Positions 9,536 through 19,719 of a stretch of DNA of 64,000 nt are shown here, one piece after another (the stretch's first letter is position 1; every line of letters starts with the position of its first letter). This DNA is from Rheinheimera sediminis (GTDB lineage: Bacteria; Pseudomonadota; Gammaproteobacteria; Enterobacterales; Alteromonadaceae), in the NCBI RefSeq assembly GCF_004005375.1, contig NZ_RZUF01000009.1, forward strand, positions 103,361 through 167,360, read 5' to 3'. The translations under genes were made by a program, and so were the position numbers. The notes below the pieces were generated by a model. That model was not told where the DNA came from. It did not search any database and saw nothing but the letters and a program-made list of their open reading frames with translations.

Positions 9536-11044
9536 ATGTTTAAAAAATCAGCCTTAGTCGTAGCTTTAGGTTTGTCCTTAGCTTTGCATGCTAACACTTT
9601 AACCAGAGACAACGGTGCTCCGGTAGGTGACAACCAGAATTCCACCACAGCAGGAGCGAACGGCAGTGTGTTACTGCAAGACGTGCACCTGATCCAGAAG
9701 TTACAACGTTTTGCCCGTGAGCGTATTCCTGAGCGTGTAGTGCATGCCCGTGGTACCGGTGCGCATGGTGAATTTGTTGCAACAGACGATTTATCCGATT
9801 TAACCATAGCTGCTCCTTTTGCCAATCAAGGTAAAAAGACACCTGTTTTTGTGCGTTTTTCCACTGTTATTCATGGCAACCACAGCCCTGAAACTTTACG
9901 TGACCCTCGTGGTTTCGCTGTGAAATTTTATTCTGATCAGGGTAACTGGGACTTAGTAGGAAACAACCTGCCGGTGTTTTTTATTCGTGATGCGATTAAA
10001 TTCCCGGATATGGTGCATTCGTTAAAACCTTCCCCAGTCGACAATATGCAGGACCCGAATCGGGTGTTTGATTTTATGTCGCACGAACCGGGTTCTACCC
10101 AGATGCTGACTTTTGTTTATTCAGATTTGGGCACTCCGGCCAGCTACCGCGAAATGGATGGGTTTGGTGTACATGCTTATAAGTTCATCAATAACCAAGG
10201 TCAGGTGCATTACGTTAAGTTTAACTGGAAGAGTCAGCAGGGCGTGAAATCTCTGGACGCCGATCAGGTGACTAAAACTCAGGGCATGGATTTTAACCAC
10301 CTGACCCGTGATCTGTACCAGAACATCAATGCCGGTAATAACCCAAAGTGGGACTTGTTTGTGCAGGTCATTACTCCGGATCAATTGAATGATTTCGACT
10401 TTAATCCACTGGATGCCACTAAAACCTGGCCTGATGTGAAAGAACGTAAAGTAGGCACTATGACGTTAAACCGTATGCCGGATAACTTCTTTGAAGAAAC
10501 CGAACAGTCGGCTTTTGCGCCAGCCAATCTGATCCCTGGTATAGAGCCATCGGAAGATCGTTTATTGCAAGGCCGTATTTTCTCTTATGCCGACACTCAG
10601 TTGTATCGCTTAGGAGTAAATCATAGCCAATTGCCAATCAACAGAGCCAAAGTGATGGTGGACAACCACAATCAGGATGGTGCTATGAACTTTGGCAACA
10701 GCAAATCCAACGTCAATTACGAACCAAGTCGGGTTGAACCTAAAGCTGTAGTGGCTGCAGCCCGTGCTGTCGAGACAAAGCTGGATGGCACAGTGATGCA
10801 AAAAGCTATCAGTAAACAGGACAACTTCAGTCAGGCCGGTGCTTTGTTCCGTAGCTTTGATAAACAGCAGCAAGCCAACCTGATCCGTAACTTGTCGGGT
10901 GATTTGGGGGCAGTCAAAGACAGCGCCACTAAACACAAAATGCTGGCGCACTTCTATAAAGCCGATACCGATTACGGCACGCGTTTAACCAAAGCCGTCA
11001 ATGGTGATTTAAAGCAAGTACAGCAAATCGCTAAGTCGCTGTAA
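9536..11044 (+). CDS. periplasmic haem catalase (KatB-like)
   Basis: A 502-residue catalase with a signal peptide (about 1-20, LALHAN), so it probably removes hydrogen peroxide in the periplasm. Distal histidine lies in RVVHARGTGAHG, the catalytic Asn in LVGNNLPVFF, and the proximal haem tyrosine in RIFSYADTQLYRLG. The size fits small-subunit catalases, and exported KatB of pseudomonads is a close functional match. GAGAGGG precedes ATG 9536. A strong terminator follows, then an ankyrin protein, the usual partner of katB in Pseudomonas. Confidence 0.93.
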   Translation: MFKKSALVVALGLSLALHANTLTRDNGAPVGDNQNSTTAGANGSVLLQDVHLIQKLQRFARERIPERVVHARGTGAHGEFVATDDLSDLTIAAPFANQGKKTPVFVRFSTVIHGNHSPETLRDPRGFAVKFYSDQGNWDLVGNNLPVFFIRDAIKFPDMVHSLKPSPVDNMQDPNRVFDFMSHEPGSTQMLTFVYSDLGTPASYREMDGFGVHAYKFINNQGQVHYVKFNWKSQQGVKSLDADQVTKTQGMDFNHLTRDLYQNINAGNNPKWDLFVQVITPDQLNDFDFNPLDATKTWPDVKERKVGTMTLNRMPDNFFEETEQSAFAPANLIPGIEPSEDRLLQGRIFSYADTQLYRLGVNHSQLPINRAKVMVDNHNQDGAMNFGNSKSNVNYEPSRVEPKAVVAAARAVETKLDGTVMQKAISKQDNFSQAGALFRSFDKQQQANLIRNLSGDLGAVKDSATKHKMLAHFYKADTDYGTRLTKAVNGDLKQVQQIAKSL

Positions 11045-11060
11045 GCCGATCCCTGGTGCA

Positions 11061-11096
11061 GGTCGGCTGACAGATGCTGTCAGCTGACCTTTTTTT
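11061..11096 (+). terminator. strong rho-independent terminator after catalase
   Basis: Thirteen-base arms with one mismatch (GGTCGGCTGACAG / CTGTCAGCTGACC), a three-base loop and seven T. Confidence 0.92.
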
Positions 11097-11101
11097 AAAG
11101 T

Positions 11102-11150
11102 CCTGCGAAACTCGTATGCTCTGTCCTGCACCCAGGGTGAGTTTCGCAGG
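11102..11150. repeat. 12-bp perfect inverted repeat in catalase-ankyrin gap
   Basis: CCTGCGAAACTC at 11102-11113 and its exact complement at 11139-11150 flank a 25-base loop. No T-run follows. It may be a REP-like hairpin; the gap 11045-11341 has no ORF. Confidence 0.6.
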
Positions 11151-11240
11151 CACCCAATTAGGTAATGAATGGCCCTTCGTACTTGAAGCCGCAGCTTTGT
11201 TGACTTCGCGCTCTCATTCCGGTACCGGATTGAACACGAG

Positions 11241-11266
11241 GCGGGCAGGGTAAACCCAGCCCCTAC
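11241..11266 (-). repeat. REP-like element, GTAGGGGC family (copy 1)
   Basis: On the minus strand this reads GTAGGGGCTGGGTTTACC followed by CTGCCCGC, a diverged copy of the element seen at 55012 and 55813. The G-rich and C-rich halves can pair as a hairpin. Confidence 0.65.
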
Positions 11267-11341
11267 AACATCGCCTCGCTGCAACTCCAATTACTTTGGG
11301 TAATATATATCTATAAACCCTATTTCTAAGGAATTTGTCTG

Positions 11342-11836
11342 ATGCGATTATTACTACTGAGTCTTCTGTTCGCAGGCGCAATGGTGCAGGCCGAGGAGCA
11401 AGCCCCGGATCCGTTGGAACAACTGACGTCTTACTTTTTTGCTGCTGCCCGCACAGGCGATACAGTGGTACTCAATGAGTTTTTACAGCAGGGCTTTCCT
11501 GTCGATCAGCGCAATAAGCAAAGTTATACAGCTCTGATGGTGGCGACTTATTCAGGTCAGCAAGGTGCAGTTGAATTATTACTTAAGCAAGGCGCTGATG
11601 CCTGTTTACGCGATAAACGCGGTCATACCGCTATGATGGGAGCTATAGTCAAGGCGGAGTGGACTATAGGAAAAATGCTGTATCCCATAGCTTGCGAAGA
11701 AGACAAGTCAGTCGATGCCAAAACGCCTGTCACTGACAAAAATAAGATGACAGTAGCGCAGTTTGCTGAAGTTTTTGGTCAAAGCGCAAAACTACAGCAA
11801 CTGGCAAAAGAAATACAAAGCACAGGCCAGCCGTAA
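11342..11836 (+). CDS. exported ankyrin-repeat protein (AnkB-like)
   Basis: 164 residues: signal peptide (1-17, MVQA), then three to four ankyrin repeats from about residue 30 to 130 (YTALMVATYSGQQGAVELLL and KRGHTAMMGAIVKAEW). It follows a periplasmic catalase, and in Pseudomonas aeruginosa the ankyrin protein AnkB is encoded with katB and supports its activity in the periplasm. Here a terminator and about 300 bases separate the two genes, so it may be expressed separately. Its stop codon abuts the convergent ridA-like gene with no spacer. Confidence 0.82.
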   Translation: MRLLLLSLLFAGAMVQAEEQAPDPLEQLTSYFFAAARTGDTVVLNEFLQQGFPVDQRNKQSYTALMVATYSGQQGAVELLLKQGADACLRDKRGHTAMMGAIVKAEWTIGKMLYPIACEEDKSVDAKTPVTDKNKMTVAQFAEVFGQSAKLQQLAKEIQSTGQP

Positions 11837-12181
11837 TTAGAGTGCTGCCGTTACCTTTATTTCAACTTTCCATTCCGGGTTGGCTAAACGCGCTTCGACA
11901 GTGGCGCGCGCCGGAGCCTGACCTGCTTCAACCCACAAATCCCAAGCCGTATTCATAGCGTTATAGTCGGCCATATCTGCCAGATAAATAGTGGCGTCGA
12001 CGATTCGGCTCTTGTTGATGCCAACTTCAGCCAAGAGCGCATCAATTTGCGCCAACACATTGCTGGTTTGTGCTGTGGCATCATCATCCAGATTGTCAGG
12101 TACCATACCGGATAAAAACACCAGTCCATTGGCTATCACAGCTTCGCTGTATCTTTTGCCAGGTTGTATACGTTGGATCAT
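11837..12181 (-). CDS. RidA family protein (YjgF/YER057c/UK114)
   Basis: 114 residues, the usual length. RidA proteins deaminate reactive enamine/imine intermediates such as 2-aminoacrylate made by threonine/serine dehydratases. Conserved features: GLVFLSGMVP, and PARATVEARLANPEWKVEI with the substrate-binding arginine. A biosynthetic threonine dehydratase (ilvA) that makes such intermediates lies at 59.8 kb, although not adjacent. Starts at ATG 12181. The subfamily (RidA versus Rid2-7) cannot be settled by eye. Confidence 0.85.
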   Translation of the reverse strand: MIQRIQPGKRYSEAVIANGLVFLSGMVPDNLDDDATAQTSNVLAQIDALLAEVGINKSRIVDATIYLADMADYNAMNTAWDLWVEAGQAPARATVEARLANPEWKVEIKVTAAL

Positions 12182-12194
12182 CGATTTTTCCTTG

Positions 12195-12986
12195 TTATAA
12201 CACTGCTTTGTAACCTTCAGCCTGAGTGTTGATCAAATCATAAGGCGACATGGCAGGAACTTGTTGCTGAATGTTTTGCTCCAGTTGGTCGAGCGCCTGC
12301 AATTGCTGGCAAATCTGCTGACCGCGTTGTTGTAAATTTTTGCTGTTTTTTTGCATATCAGTTTTTAACTGGCTGCCAAAAGTTTGCATTTTGGCGCGAA
12401 AGCTCTGCATTTTTTCGCTGGCTGATCCCGGACTTTGTAGCACATTTTGACCAAGAGTCAGCATCATCTGACCACTAATTTGCGCCACCGCCTGCTGAAT
12501 ACTTTGCTCTGCTTCGCGAGCCAGATTTTTGTCGGCAGAACGCAACTGGCTGCCATATACATAAATAGTGCCGTCCTGACGCCGGATCAACTGCTCCAGT
12601 CTTTCTTCCAACTGAGTAACGGGTTGTTGCAGTTCAGGATTGTCGGCCAAACTCTGGCCTGTCGTGGCTTTGATATTCTGATCCAGCACCGAGCGTGCCA
12701 GTTGTAAACTATCATCCATCAGGCTGGCAGAAGCGGTCACCTGCGTACGGATACCTTGTTGATAGGCTTTCAACTGCTGCTGTGTGTCCTTGTCCGTGTT
12801 GTGCTTTTGTTGTGCCAGCCAGAGCTGACCTTTAGTGTCTATGCGCCATAATTCTTTATCCGCTCTTTGCATACTGACCAGAGCGGGACTGACTTTTAAA
12901 TCATCCTGTAAGGTTAAAGCACATTGCTCCGCGGCATAACCGGCGGTACTGAGCACTAAAAAACTGCTATACATCAAAAATCTCAT
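12195..12986 (-). CDS. YggN-like (DUF2884) exported protein
   Basis: 263 residues from ATG 12986, chosen over an upstream start at 13034 because GAGGTGG lies just before it and a signal peptide begins there (MRFLMYSSFLVLSTAGYAAE). The mature protein is helical and Gln-rich (LQDDLKVSPALV, GTIYVYGSQL), in the pattern of the YggN/DUF2884 family of periplasmic proteins of unknown role. It lies 57 bases downstream of the hybrid histidine kinase gene on the same strand, so may be co-transcribed. Confidence 0.75.
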   Translation of the reverse strand: MRFLMYSSFLVLSTAGYAAEQCALTLQDDLKVSPALVSMQRADKELWRIDTKGQLWLAQQKHNTDKDTQQQLKAYQQGIRTQVTASASLMDDSLQLARSVLDQNIKATTGQSLADNPELQQPVTQLEERLEQLIRRQDGTIYVYGSQLRSADKNLAREAEQSIQQAVAQISGQMMLTLGQNVLQSPGSASEKMQSFRAKMQTFGSQLKTDMQKNSKNLQQRGQQICQQLQALDQLEQNIQQQVPAMSPYDLINTQAEGYKAVL

Positions 12987-13043
12987 AACCACCTCAAGGC
13001 TGGAAAAACCACATCTGATGCATGCTGCGATCAAGGCTATGAA

Positions 13044-15944
13044 TCAGCACTGAACATCAAGCCGGGCGAACAAAATCTGGATTTCTGCCTGGCTTTGCTC
13101 CAGACAGAGCTCCAGTTGCATGGTCATTAAAGAGTCTATTGTACCTTGCTGCAACAGTTGCTGTTCACTCAACCTGCATAACTGACTGAGCCGCAGTAAG
13201 CCCAGCTGGCCCATACTGCCTATCATTCGGTGTATTACTTTGGCATCAGGTGGCGCTTGTTTCAGCTGCAGTCTGAGCTGGTGCAGTTGTTCAATGACAT
13301 GGCTGAGTAGCTGTTGGCGTTGTGGCTGATTTAACGCCTGGATAGCTTCCTGCAGATACTCCGCCTGATAGAGCGAATGCAAAGGGGGCAGTTGAGCCAG
13401 CTGTGCTATAGAGGATTGCAGTTGCTCTCTGCGCCAGGGTTTGGTCAGTACCAGACTGATTTGTGGTGGGCGTTGTGGCTGAGCAGAACCACTGATCATC
13501 ACCAGCCTGCTGCTATCGTTGATCTGTTTTTGCTGTTGCAGATAATCAATCACAGCGCCAGCATCTGCATCGTCTAACTGGCCATCTAAAAACACCCAGC
13601 TCCACGGAGATTGGGGCGGCAGCTGTTGCAATTGTGCCAGGCTGGCAACACAACTGACAGTAAAACCAAGCTCCGTCAGATATTGCTGTAAACTCAAACG
13701 GCATAATTCATCGTCTTCTGCCACTAAAGCCCTGTTTGCTGCACAGTCAGCAGCTGCAACGCCTGGCTTGGATTGTTCCGGCAGCATATCTGAATTTTTG
13801 CAGTTCAGACTAAAACTCATCTCTGTGCCAACGCCAGGTAAAGACTGGATTTGCAGTACTGAACCTACTTGTTGTAACAATTTCTGACACACCAGCATGC
13901 CAAGACCTGGACCAGCCTGCAACGCACGTTGTTGCTCCAAACGTTCGCCGCGCAACAACCGACTGATTTGCAACTGGGTTAGCCCTATCCCTGTATCCCG
14001 TACTTTAAACAACAGCGTCAGGTTGTTCTGTTGCCGTGGGTCCAGCTCGACCCGAACTTCAATCTCGCCTTGTTGAGTATATTTCACTGCATTGGAGATC
14101 AGATTGGTTAACAGCTGCGTCAACAAATTTTCATCCAGTATCAGCAGCGCTGGCACATTAGGGGCAATAAAGCTGGTTAATTTCAGCCCTTTATTTTGAG
14201 CCAGTGGTTCAAGCAAATCATGCAATCTGTGCAGCAGTTCTGTCGGCGCAACTTGTTGTTCGGACAGATGGTAAGCACCATGTTCCAGCCGACTACTGGT
14301 CAGAATATTATTAATGATATTGTCCAGTGACCAGACTGAGCGGCGGGCCAGTTTGATTTTCTGCTGGCTACTTTGTTCGGTCAGTTCAGGGAGCAGCTGC
14401 GCCAGAACTGCATCAATGCCCTGCAGCGGCGTGCGGATTTCATGGCCCAAAGTGGCGATAAACTCATTTTTTACTGCAATCTTTTGTTGAGCCATTTCCT
14501 GTTGTTTTTGCAGCAATAATTGATTACGCCGCGACTTGTGATAAAACAGCGATAGCAACAAAGCTATGGCTAAAAAACCACCTGCGCAGAGCAGCAATAG
14601 CATATATTTTTGATGCTGCTGATTCAGCTGCGCCAATTGATTTTGTTGTTCAGCCTGTTGCAGCTTAAGCTCCAGCAAGTTTTTATGTTGCTCGCTGGCA
14701 ATGACCAGTGCTTGTTTGTGCAGTTTGTCATCAAATAATTGCCGTTGCAGCTGAATAGCTTGCTCAGCAGCCTGAAAGGCTTCCGCTGATTTACCTTCAA
14801 AGTGCGCCAGTTTTGCCGTCACAGTCCAAAAATTCAATTGATTCTGTGGCTCAGCAAAAAGTGATGCCTGTAGCGCCAGGGTTCGATACAAGGCTGACGC
14901 CTGCTCCAGTTGGTTAAATTCCAGTAAGGCGGTTAAATGCTGCAGGCTGAAAATGCGCAGGTTCGCAGCAAAGTTATCTGCTTGCAGCAATTGCCGGATC
15001 TGCTGATATTTTTGTTCGGCCTGTTCTGTCCGGCCAAAATGTAAATCCAGCCAGGCTAAGCTTTGCAGCGCGTCTGCTTGCTCAGTTTTATTGTCGACTT
15101 TCTGCGCTGCCTGTAAAGCCAGCTGCAGTTGCTGCTCACTGTGCTGATATTTCTGCTGCGACATTAAGCTGCGGGCCAGACTCAGATAGTACTTAGCCAC
15201 TAACGCCTGTTCCTGCCGGCTTAGTCGCAATTCCAGCGCTTTGCGGGCAAAGTCTTCGGCTTCCTGATGCTGTTGATATTGTCCGCTGGCTTCCGCCAGT
15301 AAATGCAAAAAATTAGCCTGACCGTTACTGTCATCGCCTGTCATCGCCAAATCCAGGCCATCACTGGCGATTTGAATCGCCTGCGGATAGGCTGCCAGAT
15401 TCAGATAAATGTGCGCCAGGTCATAGCGGATGATTTGCAGCGGGACAGGGTGATTGGCATCAATGGCAATTTGCATCGCTTCCAATGCCTTAGGCAGGGC
15501 TTTATCGGCCTGACCTAAACGGTTTAGGTTATCTGCCTGACGTCGCAATGCGTTAAATAGTTGTTTGATATCATTTTTCTCGCGGGCCAGGCGCTCAACT
15601 TCCACACTGGTTTGGTACCCCTGTTGGTAATCGCCAAGCAGCATATAAGCTGTGATTTGTTCCAGCAGCAGCTTTTGATAATCTGTGCTTTGACGGTCTT
15701 TTGTACTGTTCAGCCATTGACTGGCATAACCCAGACTGAGGTGGGGATCATGAGTGACAAAGGCCTGAGTGAGTTGGATTAATAAAGGCCCTTGTTGTTC
15801 GGGCAATGTGGCCTCAGCCAATTGCTGTTGCAGCAACTGCCGCTGTTCAGCAGCGGATAGTTCGCCTTGCTGCGCAAAGAGGGCAAGCGGCAGATAAAGT
15901 AATACCAGACAGAACGCTACACTATGTAACTTCAAGCTCACCAC
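13044..15944 (-). CDS. TPR-containing hybrid histidine kinase (HK-REC-Hpt)
   Basis: 966 residues. Order: signal peptide/anchor (1-24), TPR repeats likely in the periplasm (about 25-400), Gln-rich coiled coil, a transmembrane helix (about 438-460, LLLLCAGGFLAIALLLSL), HisKA with FIATLGHEIRTPLQG, HATPase (NLISNAVKYTQQGE, VRDTGIGL), a receiver with VAEDDE, phospho-Asp in VFLDGQL and TKPW, then Hpt with HRMIGSMGQLGLL. All phosphorelay residues appear present, so this is an ArcB/TorS-type relay kinase sensing through periplasmic TPRs. No response regulator gene is adjacent; the partner is unknown. Confidence 0.88.
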   Translation of the reverse strand: MVSLKLHSVAFCLVLLYLPLALFAQQGELSAAEQRQLLQQQLAEATLPEQQGPLLIQLTQAFVTHDPHLSLGYASQWLNSTKDRQSTDYQKLLLEQITAYMLLGDYQQGYQTSVEVERLAREKNDIKQLFNALRRQADNLNRLGQADKALPKALEAMQIAIDANHPVPLQIIRYDLAHIYLNLAAYPQAIQIASDGLDLAMTGDDSNGQANFLHLLAEASGQYQQHQEAEDFARKALELRLSRQEQALVAKYYLSLARSLMSQQKYQHSEQQLQLALQAAQKVDNKTEQADALQSLAWLDLHFGRTEQAEQKYQQIRQLLQADNFAANLRIFSLQHLTALLEFNQLEQASALYRTLALQASLFAEPQNQLNFWTVTAKLAHFEGKSAEAFQAAEQAIQLQRQLFDDKLHKQALVIASEQHKNLLELKLQQAEQQNQLAQLNQQHQKYMLLLLCAGGFLAIALLLSLFYHKSRRNQLLLQKQQEMAQQKIAVKNEFIATLGHEIRTPLQGIDAVLAQLLPELTEQSSQQKIKLARRSVWSLDNIINNILTSSRLEHGAYHLSEQQVAPTELLHRLHDLLEPLAQNKGLKLTSFIAPNVPALLILDENLLTQLLTNLISNAVKYTQQGEIEVRVELDPRQQNNLTLLFKVRDTGIGLTQLQISRLLRGERLEQQRALQAGPGLGMLVCQKLLQQVGSVLQIQSLPGVGTEMSFSLNCKNSDMLPEQSKPGVAAADCAANRALVAEDDELCRLSLQQYLTELGFTVSCVASLAQLQQLPPQSPWSWVFLDGQLDDADAGAVIDYLQQQKQINDSSRLVMISGSAQPQRPPQISLVLTKPWRREQLQSSIAQLAQLPPLHSLYQAEYLQEAIQALNQPQRQQLLSHVIEQLHQLRLQLKQAPPDAKVIHRMIGSMGQLGLLRLSQLCRLSEQQLLQQGTIDSLMTMQLELCLEQSQAEIQILFARLDVQC

Positions 15945-16076
15945 ACTACATCAATAGAGCATTAGCCCCATGCTAACAACCAGCTCTGACAAGGGCAAGT
16001 CAGGTTTAGTGTTCAGTGGTTATAAATCAAAACTTTATTTTAATAACTAAAAGGTATAACGAAGAGAGAAGGGTTA

Positions 16077-16106
16077 TTTAATTTTATCCATTTAGACGGC
16101 TAAAAT
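16077..16106 (+). promoter_or_regulatory. candidate cysJIH promoter with MetJ-box-like octamer
   Basis: A candidate -10 TAAAAT (16101-16106) overlaps by one base an octamer AGACGGCT (16094-16101), seven of eight matches to the MetJ box AGACGTCT. ATCCATTT just upstream would be a weak second box. The -35 (near 16078, TTAATT) is poor. CysB activation would be expected for cysJIH from the family, but no CysB site can be recognised by eye. Confidence 0.4.
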
Positions 16107-16122
16107 GGCTTCAACTTAGCTT

Positions 16123-17943
16123 ATGTGTGGTGTTTTTATGCTATTTGCGTCTTTAACAGCTCAGGCCAGTCCTTTGTCCGCGCAACAAATCAAAGATTTA
16201 CAATCGCTGGTCAGCCAGCTAAATCCTATCCAGCAAGCCTGGGTTAGTGGTTATCTGGCGGCGGCTGCTCAACTGGCAGGTACTCAGTTGCCTGCTGCAG
16301 TACAGCAGAGCAACGAAAGCGCAGTGCTGACTATTCTGTATGGCTCTCAAACCGGCAATGCCAAAGCAGTGGCTAATAAAATCAAAGTAGCGGCTGAGCA
16401 GCAAGGTATAGCGGTTAAGCTTGCTGATATTGGCAGCTACAAAACCACGGCACTGGCAAAAGAAAAGTACTTACTGATTGTCACCTCTACTTATGGTGAA
16501 GGTGAGCCACCAGAAAGTGCTGTGGCTTTCCATAAGTTTTTATTCAGCAAAAAAGCACCAAAACTGGATGGCCTGAAATACGCCATATTAGGTTTGGGCG
16601 ATACCAGTTATGAATTCTTTTGTAAAACCGCCATCGACTTTGATGAGCAACTGGCCGCTTTAGGCGCTAAGCGTTTGCATGCCCGTGCTGATCTGGACGT
16701 GGATTATGCAGCGCAAGCGGCCAGCTGGGCTGAAACTGCAGTCTTAGCTTTTGCGCCAGAGTTAAAGCAGGCTAGCGGTTCTGCCCAGGTTATTGCCTGG
16801 CCTGGTGCTACAGCCACTGCTGGGCACGATAGCGCCTATCATAAAGACACTCCTTTTGCGGCTGAGTTGTCAGTGAATCAGAAAATCACTGGTCGTGATT
16901 CCACCAAGGACGTGCGCCATATTGAAATTTCTCTGGCAGATTCGGGTATTACCTATCAGCCCGGTGATGCGTTGGGAGTGTATTTCCTTAATGACGACAA
17001 AGCAGTTGAAGCAATTTTGACTGCAACGGGTTTGGATGGCTCGACTGAAGTACAGCTTGCCGGCCAAACACTGGCTCTGAAGACGGCCTTAACTGAGCAG
17101 TTAGAGTTGACCCAATCCTATCCAAGTTTTGTTGAAAAGTACGCACAAGCCACAGCCAATAGCGAATTACTGGAGCTGGTGAAAGATAAAGTGGCTTTGC
17201 GCCAGTATCTGGAGAACCGCCAGACGCTTGATGTGATTTTACAAAACCCAGCGCCTTTAACGGCCCAGCAACTGGTGGATGCCTTACGTAAACAGCAACC
17301 CCGCTTGTACTCCATTGCCTCTTCTCAGGCTGAAGTCGGTGATGAAGTGCATTTAACAGTAGGCGTGGTGCGTTACGACGCCTTCGGTGCAACGCATTTA
17401 GGCGGTGCTTCAGGCTTTTTAGCTGAGCGGCTGGAAGAAGGGGCTGTGGTCAAGGTATTTGTTGAGCACAACGATAACTTCCGTCTGCCGGACCATGAAA
17501 CTCCTGTCATTATGATAGGTCCTGGCACAGGCATAGCGCCGTTCCGTGCTTTCCTGCAAGAGCGGGATCAGGCTGGAGCCACAGGTCAGAACTGGCTGTT
17601 TTTTGGTAACCCGCATTTCACTCAGGACTTCCTGTATCAGGTGGAACTGCAGGATTATTTAAAACGTGGGGTGCTGAGCAAACTGGATGTGGCTTTTAGC
17701 CGCGATCAGGCGCAGAAAATCTATGTGCAGGACAAACTGCGGTTAAAAGCCGAAGAACTCTGGACCTGGTTGCAGCAAGGTGCTTATCTGTATATCTGTG
17801 GTGATGGCAATAAAATGGCCAAAGATGTGCACCAGGCATTGCTCGATATAGCCCAGCAACAAGGCGGCTTCAGTGCAGAACAAGCAGAACAGTATTTTGA
17901 CGATTTACGTCAAGCCAAACGTTATCAGAAGGATGTTTATTAA
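16123..17943 (+). CDS. cysJ: sulfite reductase flavoprotein alpha subunit
   Basis: 606 residues. The NADPH-dependent flavoprotein that passes electrons through FAD and FMN to CysI for reduction of sulfite to sulfide. Flavodoxin domain (about 65-205; [28 protein letters not shown]), FAD domain (RLYSIASSQ), NADP domain ([32 protein letters not shown]) and the C-terminal aromatic tail KRYQKDVY. The N-terminus matches E. coli CysJ from about LSAQQIKDL; the real start may be ATG 16138 rather than 16123 because neither has a good ribosome site. The stop overlaps the cysI start by one base. Confidence 0.95.
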   Translation: MCGVFMLFASLTAQASPLSAQQIKDLQSLVSQLNPIQQAWVSGYLAAAAQLAGTQLPAAVQQSNESAVLTILYGSQTGNAKAVANKIKVAAEQQGIAVKLADIGSYKTTALAKEKYLLIVTSTYGEGEPPESAVAFHKFLFSKKAPKLDGLKYAILGLGDTSYEFFCKTAIDFDEQLAALGAKRLHARADLDVDYAAQAASWAETAVLAFAPELKQASGSAQVIAWPGATATAGHDSAYHKDTPFAAELSVNQKITGRDSTKDVRHIEISLADSGITYQPGDALGVYFLNDDKAVEAILTATGLDGSTEVQLAGQTLALKTALTEQLELTQSYPSFVEKYAQATANSELLELVKDKVALRQYLENRQTLDVILQNPAPLTAQQLVDALRKQQPRLYSIASSQAEVGDEVHLTVGVVRYDAFGATHLGGASGFLAERLEEGAVVKVFVEHNDNFRLPDHETPVIMIGPGTGIAPFRAFLQERDQAGATGQNWLFFGNPHFTQDFLYQVELQDYLKRGVLSKLDVAFSRDQAQKIYVQDKLRLKAEELWTWLQQGAYLYICGDGNKMAKDVHQALLDIAQQQGGFSAEQAEQYFDDLRQAKRYQKDVY

Positions 17944-19658
17944 TGACTCAGCCAATTAATCCGGATTTACAGGTGCAAGGTCAGCTGTCTGATAACGAGC
18001 GACTGAAAAAAGACAGTCATTTATTACGTGGCACTATCACCAAAGATTTAAAAGACGAGATCACAGGTGGCTTTAACGGCGACAACTTTATGTTGATCCG
18101 TTTCCACGGTATGTATCAACAAGACGACCGCGATATTCGACCTGAGCGCGCTGAACAAAAACTGGAACCTCTGCATAACGTTATGTTACGTGCCCGTATG
18201 CCGGGCGGTATTATCAAACCAGAACAATGGCTGGCCATTGATGAGTTTGCGGCAGATAACACTATGTATGGCAGCATTAGGTTAACTACCCGTCAGACCT
18301 TTCAGTTCCACGGCGTGTTAAAGCCAAAGATCAAAGGCATGCACCAGATGCTGAACAGCATAGGCATCGACTCTATCGCTACTGCTGGTGATGTGAACCG
18401 CAACGTATTGTGTACCTCTAACCCGGTCGAGTCTGTGTTGCATCAACAAGCTTATGAATGGGCGGCGAAAATTTCTGAGCATTTATTGCCAAAAACCAAA
18501 GCTTACGCCGAAATCTGGCTGGATGAAGAAAAAGTCGAGACCACAGAAGTGGAGCCTATTTTGGGCGAAGCCTATCTGCCGCGTAAGTTTAAAACTACAG
18601 TGGTGATCCCACCGCAAAACGACGTCGATGTGCATGCCAACGATTTGAACTTTGTTGCTATTGCTGAAAATGGCCAGTTGGTTGGCTTTAACGTCTTAGT
18701 GGGTGGTGGCCTGGCCATGACGCATGGTGATAAAGGTACTTACCCACGTAAAGCCGAAGACTTTGGTTTTATTGGTCTGGAGCATGTGTTGGCTGTGGCA
18801 GAGCATGTGGTGACAGTGCAGCGCGATTACGGTGACAGGGTCAATCGTAAAAACGCCAAAACTAAATACACCATAGATCGCATCGGCGTTGAGACCTTTA
18901 AAGCTGAAGTGGAAAAACGGGTTGGCATGAAGTTCCAGCCAAGCCGTGCTTATGAATTCACCGGCCGTGGTGACCGTTTTGGTTGGGTTGAAGGCATAGA
19001 CGGCAAACATCACCTCACAGTCTTTATCGAAAACGGCCGTATTTTGGATTATCCGGGCAAAACCTTAAAAACCGGTGTCGCTGAAATTGCCCGAATTCAC
19101 AAAGGCGACTTCCGTATGACAGCGAATCAGAACCTGATTATTGCTGGTGTAGCCGCAGAAGATAAGGCGCAGATAGAAGCTTTAGCACGTCAGCATGGCT
19201 TGATTAACGACAGCGTGACAGAACAGCGCAAAAACTCTATGGCTTGTGTGTCCTTGCCTACTTGCCCACTGGCGATGGCTGAAGCAGAGCGTTATTTACC
19301 CACTTTAGTAACTCATGTGGAACAGCTGCTGAGCAAACATGCTGTACCTGACGAGCATATTATTTTACGTGTGGTGGGCTGCCCTAACGGTTGTGGCCGC
19401 GCCATGCTGGCCGAAGCTGGTTTAGTAGGTCGTGGTCCTGGTAAATACAATTTGTATTTAGGTGGCAATACCCAGGGCACCCGTATTCCGAAACTCTATC
19501 TGGATAACGTCGCCGAAGCTGAAATTCTGCAAGCGCTGGATGGCCTGATTGGTCGTTGGGTGGCTGAGCGTCAAAGCGGTGAATGCTTTGGTGATTTCGT
19601 GGTTCGTGTTGGCGTTGTGGCCGAAGTGAAAGTGTCGAAAACCGACTTTCACGCCTGA
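17943..19658 (+). CDS. cysI: sulfite reductase haemoprotein beta subunit
   Basis: 571 residues, usual length. It carries sirohaem and a 4Fe-4S cluster and reduces sulfite to sulfide with six electrons from CysJ. Cluster cysteines are visible in [17 protein letters not shown] and [13 protein letters not shown]; the N-terminal half has [14 protein letters not shown] and [10 protein letters not shown]. Translationally coupled to cysJ (one-base overlap) and followed by cysH after 61 bases. Sirohaem comes from CysG encoded at 30.5 kb. Confidence 0.96.
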   Translation: MTQPINPDLQVQGQLSDNERLKKDSHLLRGTITKDLKDEITGGFNGDNFMLIRFHGMYQQDDRDIRPERAEQKLEPLHNVMLRARMPGGIIKPEQWLAIDEFAADNTMYGSIRLTTRQTFQFHGVLKPKIKGMHQMLNSIGIDSIATAGDVNRNVLCTSNPVESVLHQQAYEWAAKISEHLLPKTKAYAEIWLDEEKVETTEVEPILGEAYLPRKFKTTVVIPPQNDVDVHANDLNFVAIAENGQLVGFNVLVGGGLAMTHGDKGTYPRKAEDFGFIGLEHVLAVAEHVVTVQRDYGDRVNRKNAKTKYTIDRIGVETFKAEVEKRVGMKFQPSRAYEFTGRGDRFGWVEGIDGKHHLTVFIENGRILDYPGKTLKTGVAEIARIHKGDFRMTANQNLIIAGVAAEDKAQIEALARQHGLINDSVTEQRKNSMACVSLPTCPLAMAEAERYLPTLVTHVEQLLSKHAVPDEHIILRVVGCPNGCGRAMLAEAGLVGRGPGKYNLYLGGNTQGTRIPKLYLDNVAEAEILQALDGLIGRWVAERQSGECFGDFVVRVGVVAEVKVSKTDFHA

Positions 19659-19719
19659 ATTCAGTAACAAGCATGCCCTGATCACAGCCTGAAGGCCATC
19701 AGGGCAGGAGAAACGGACC

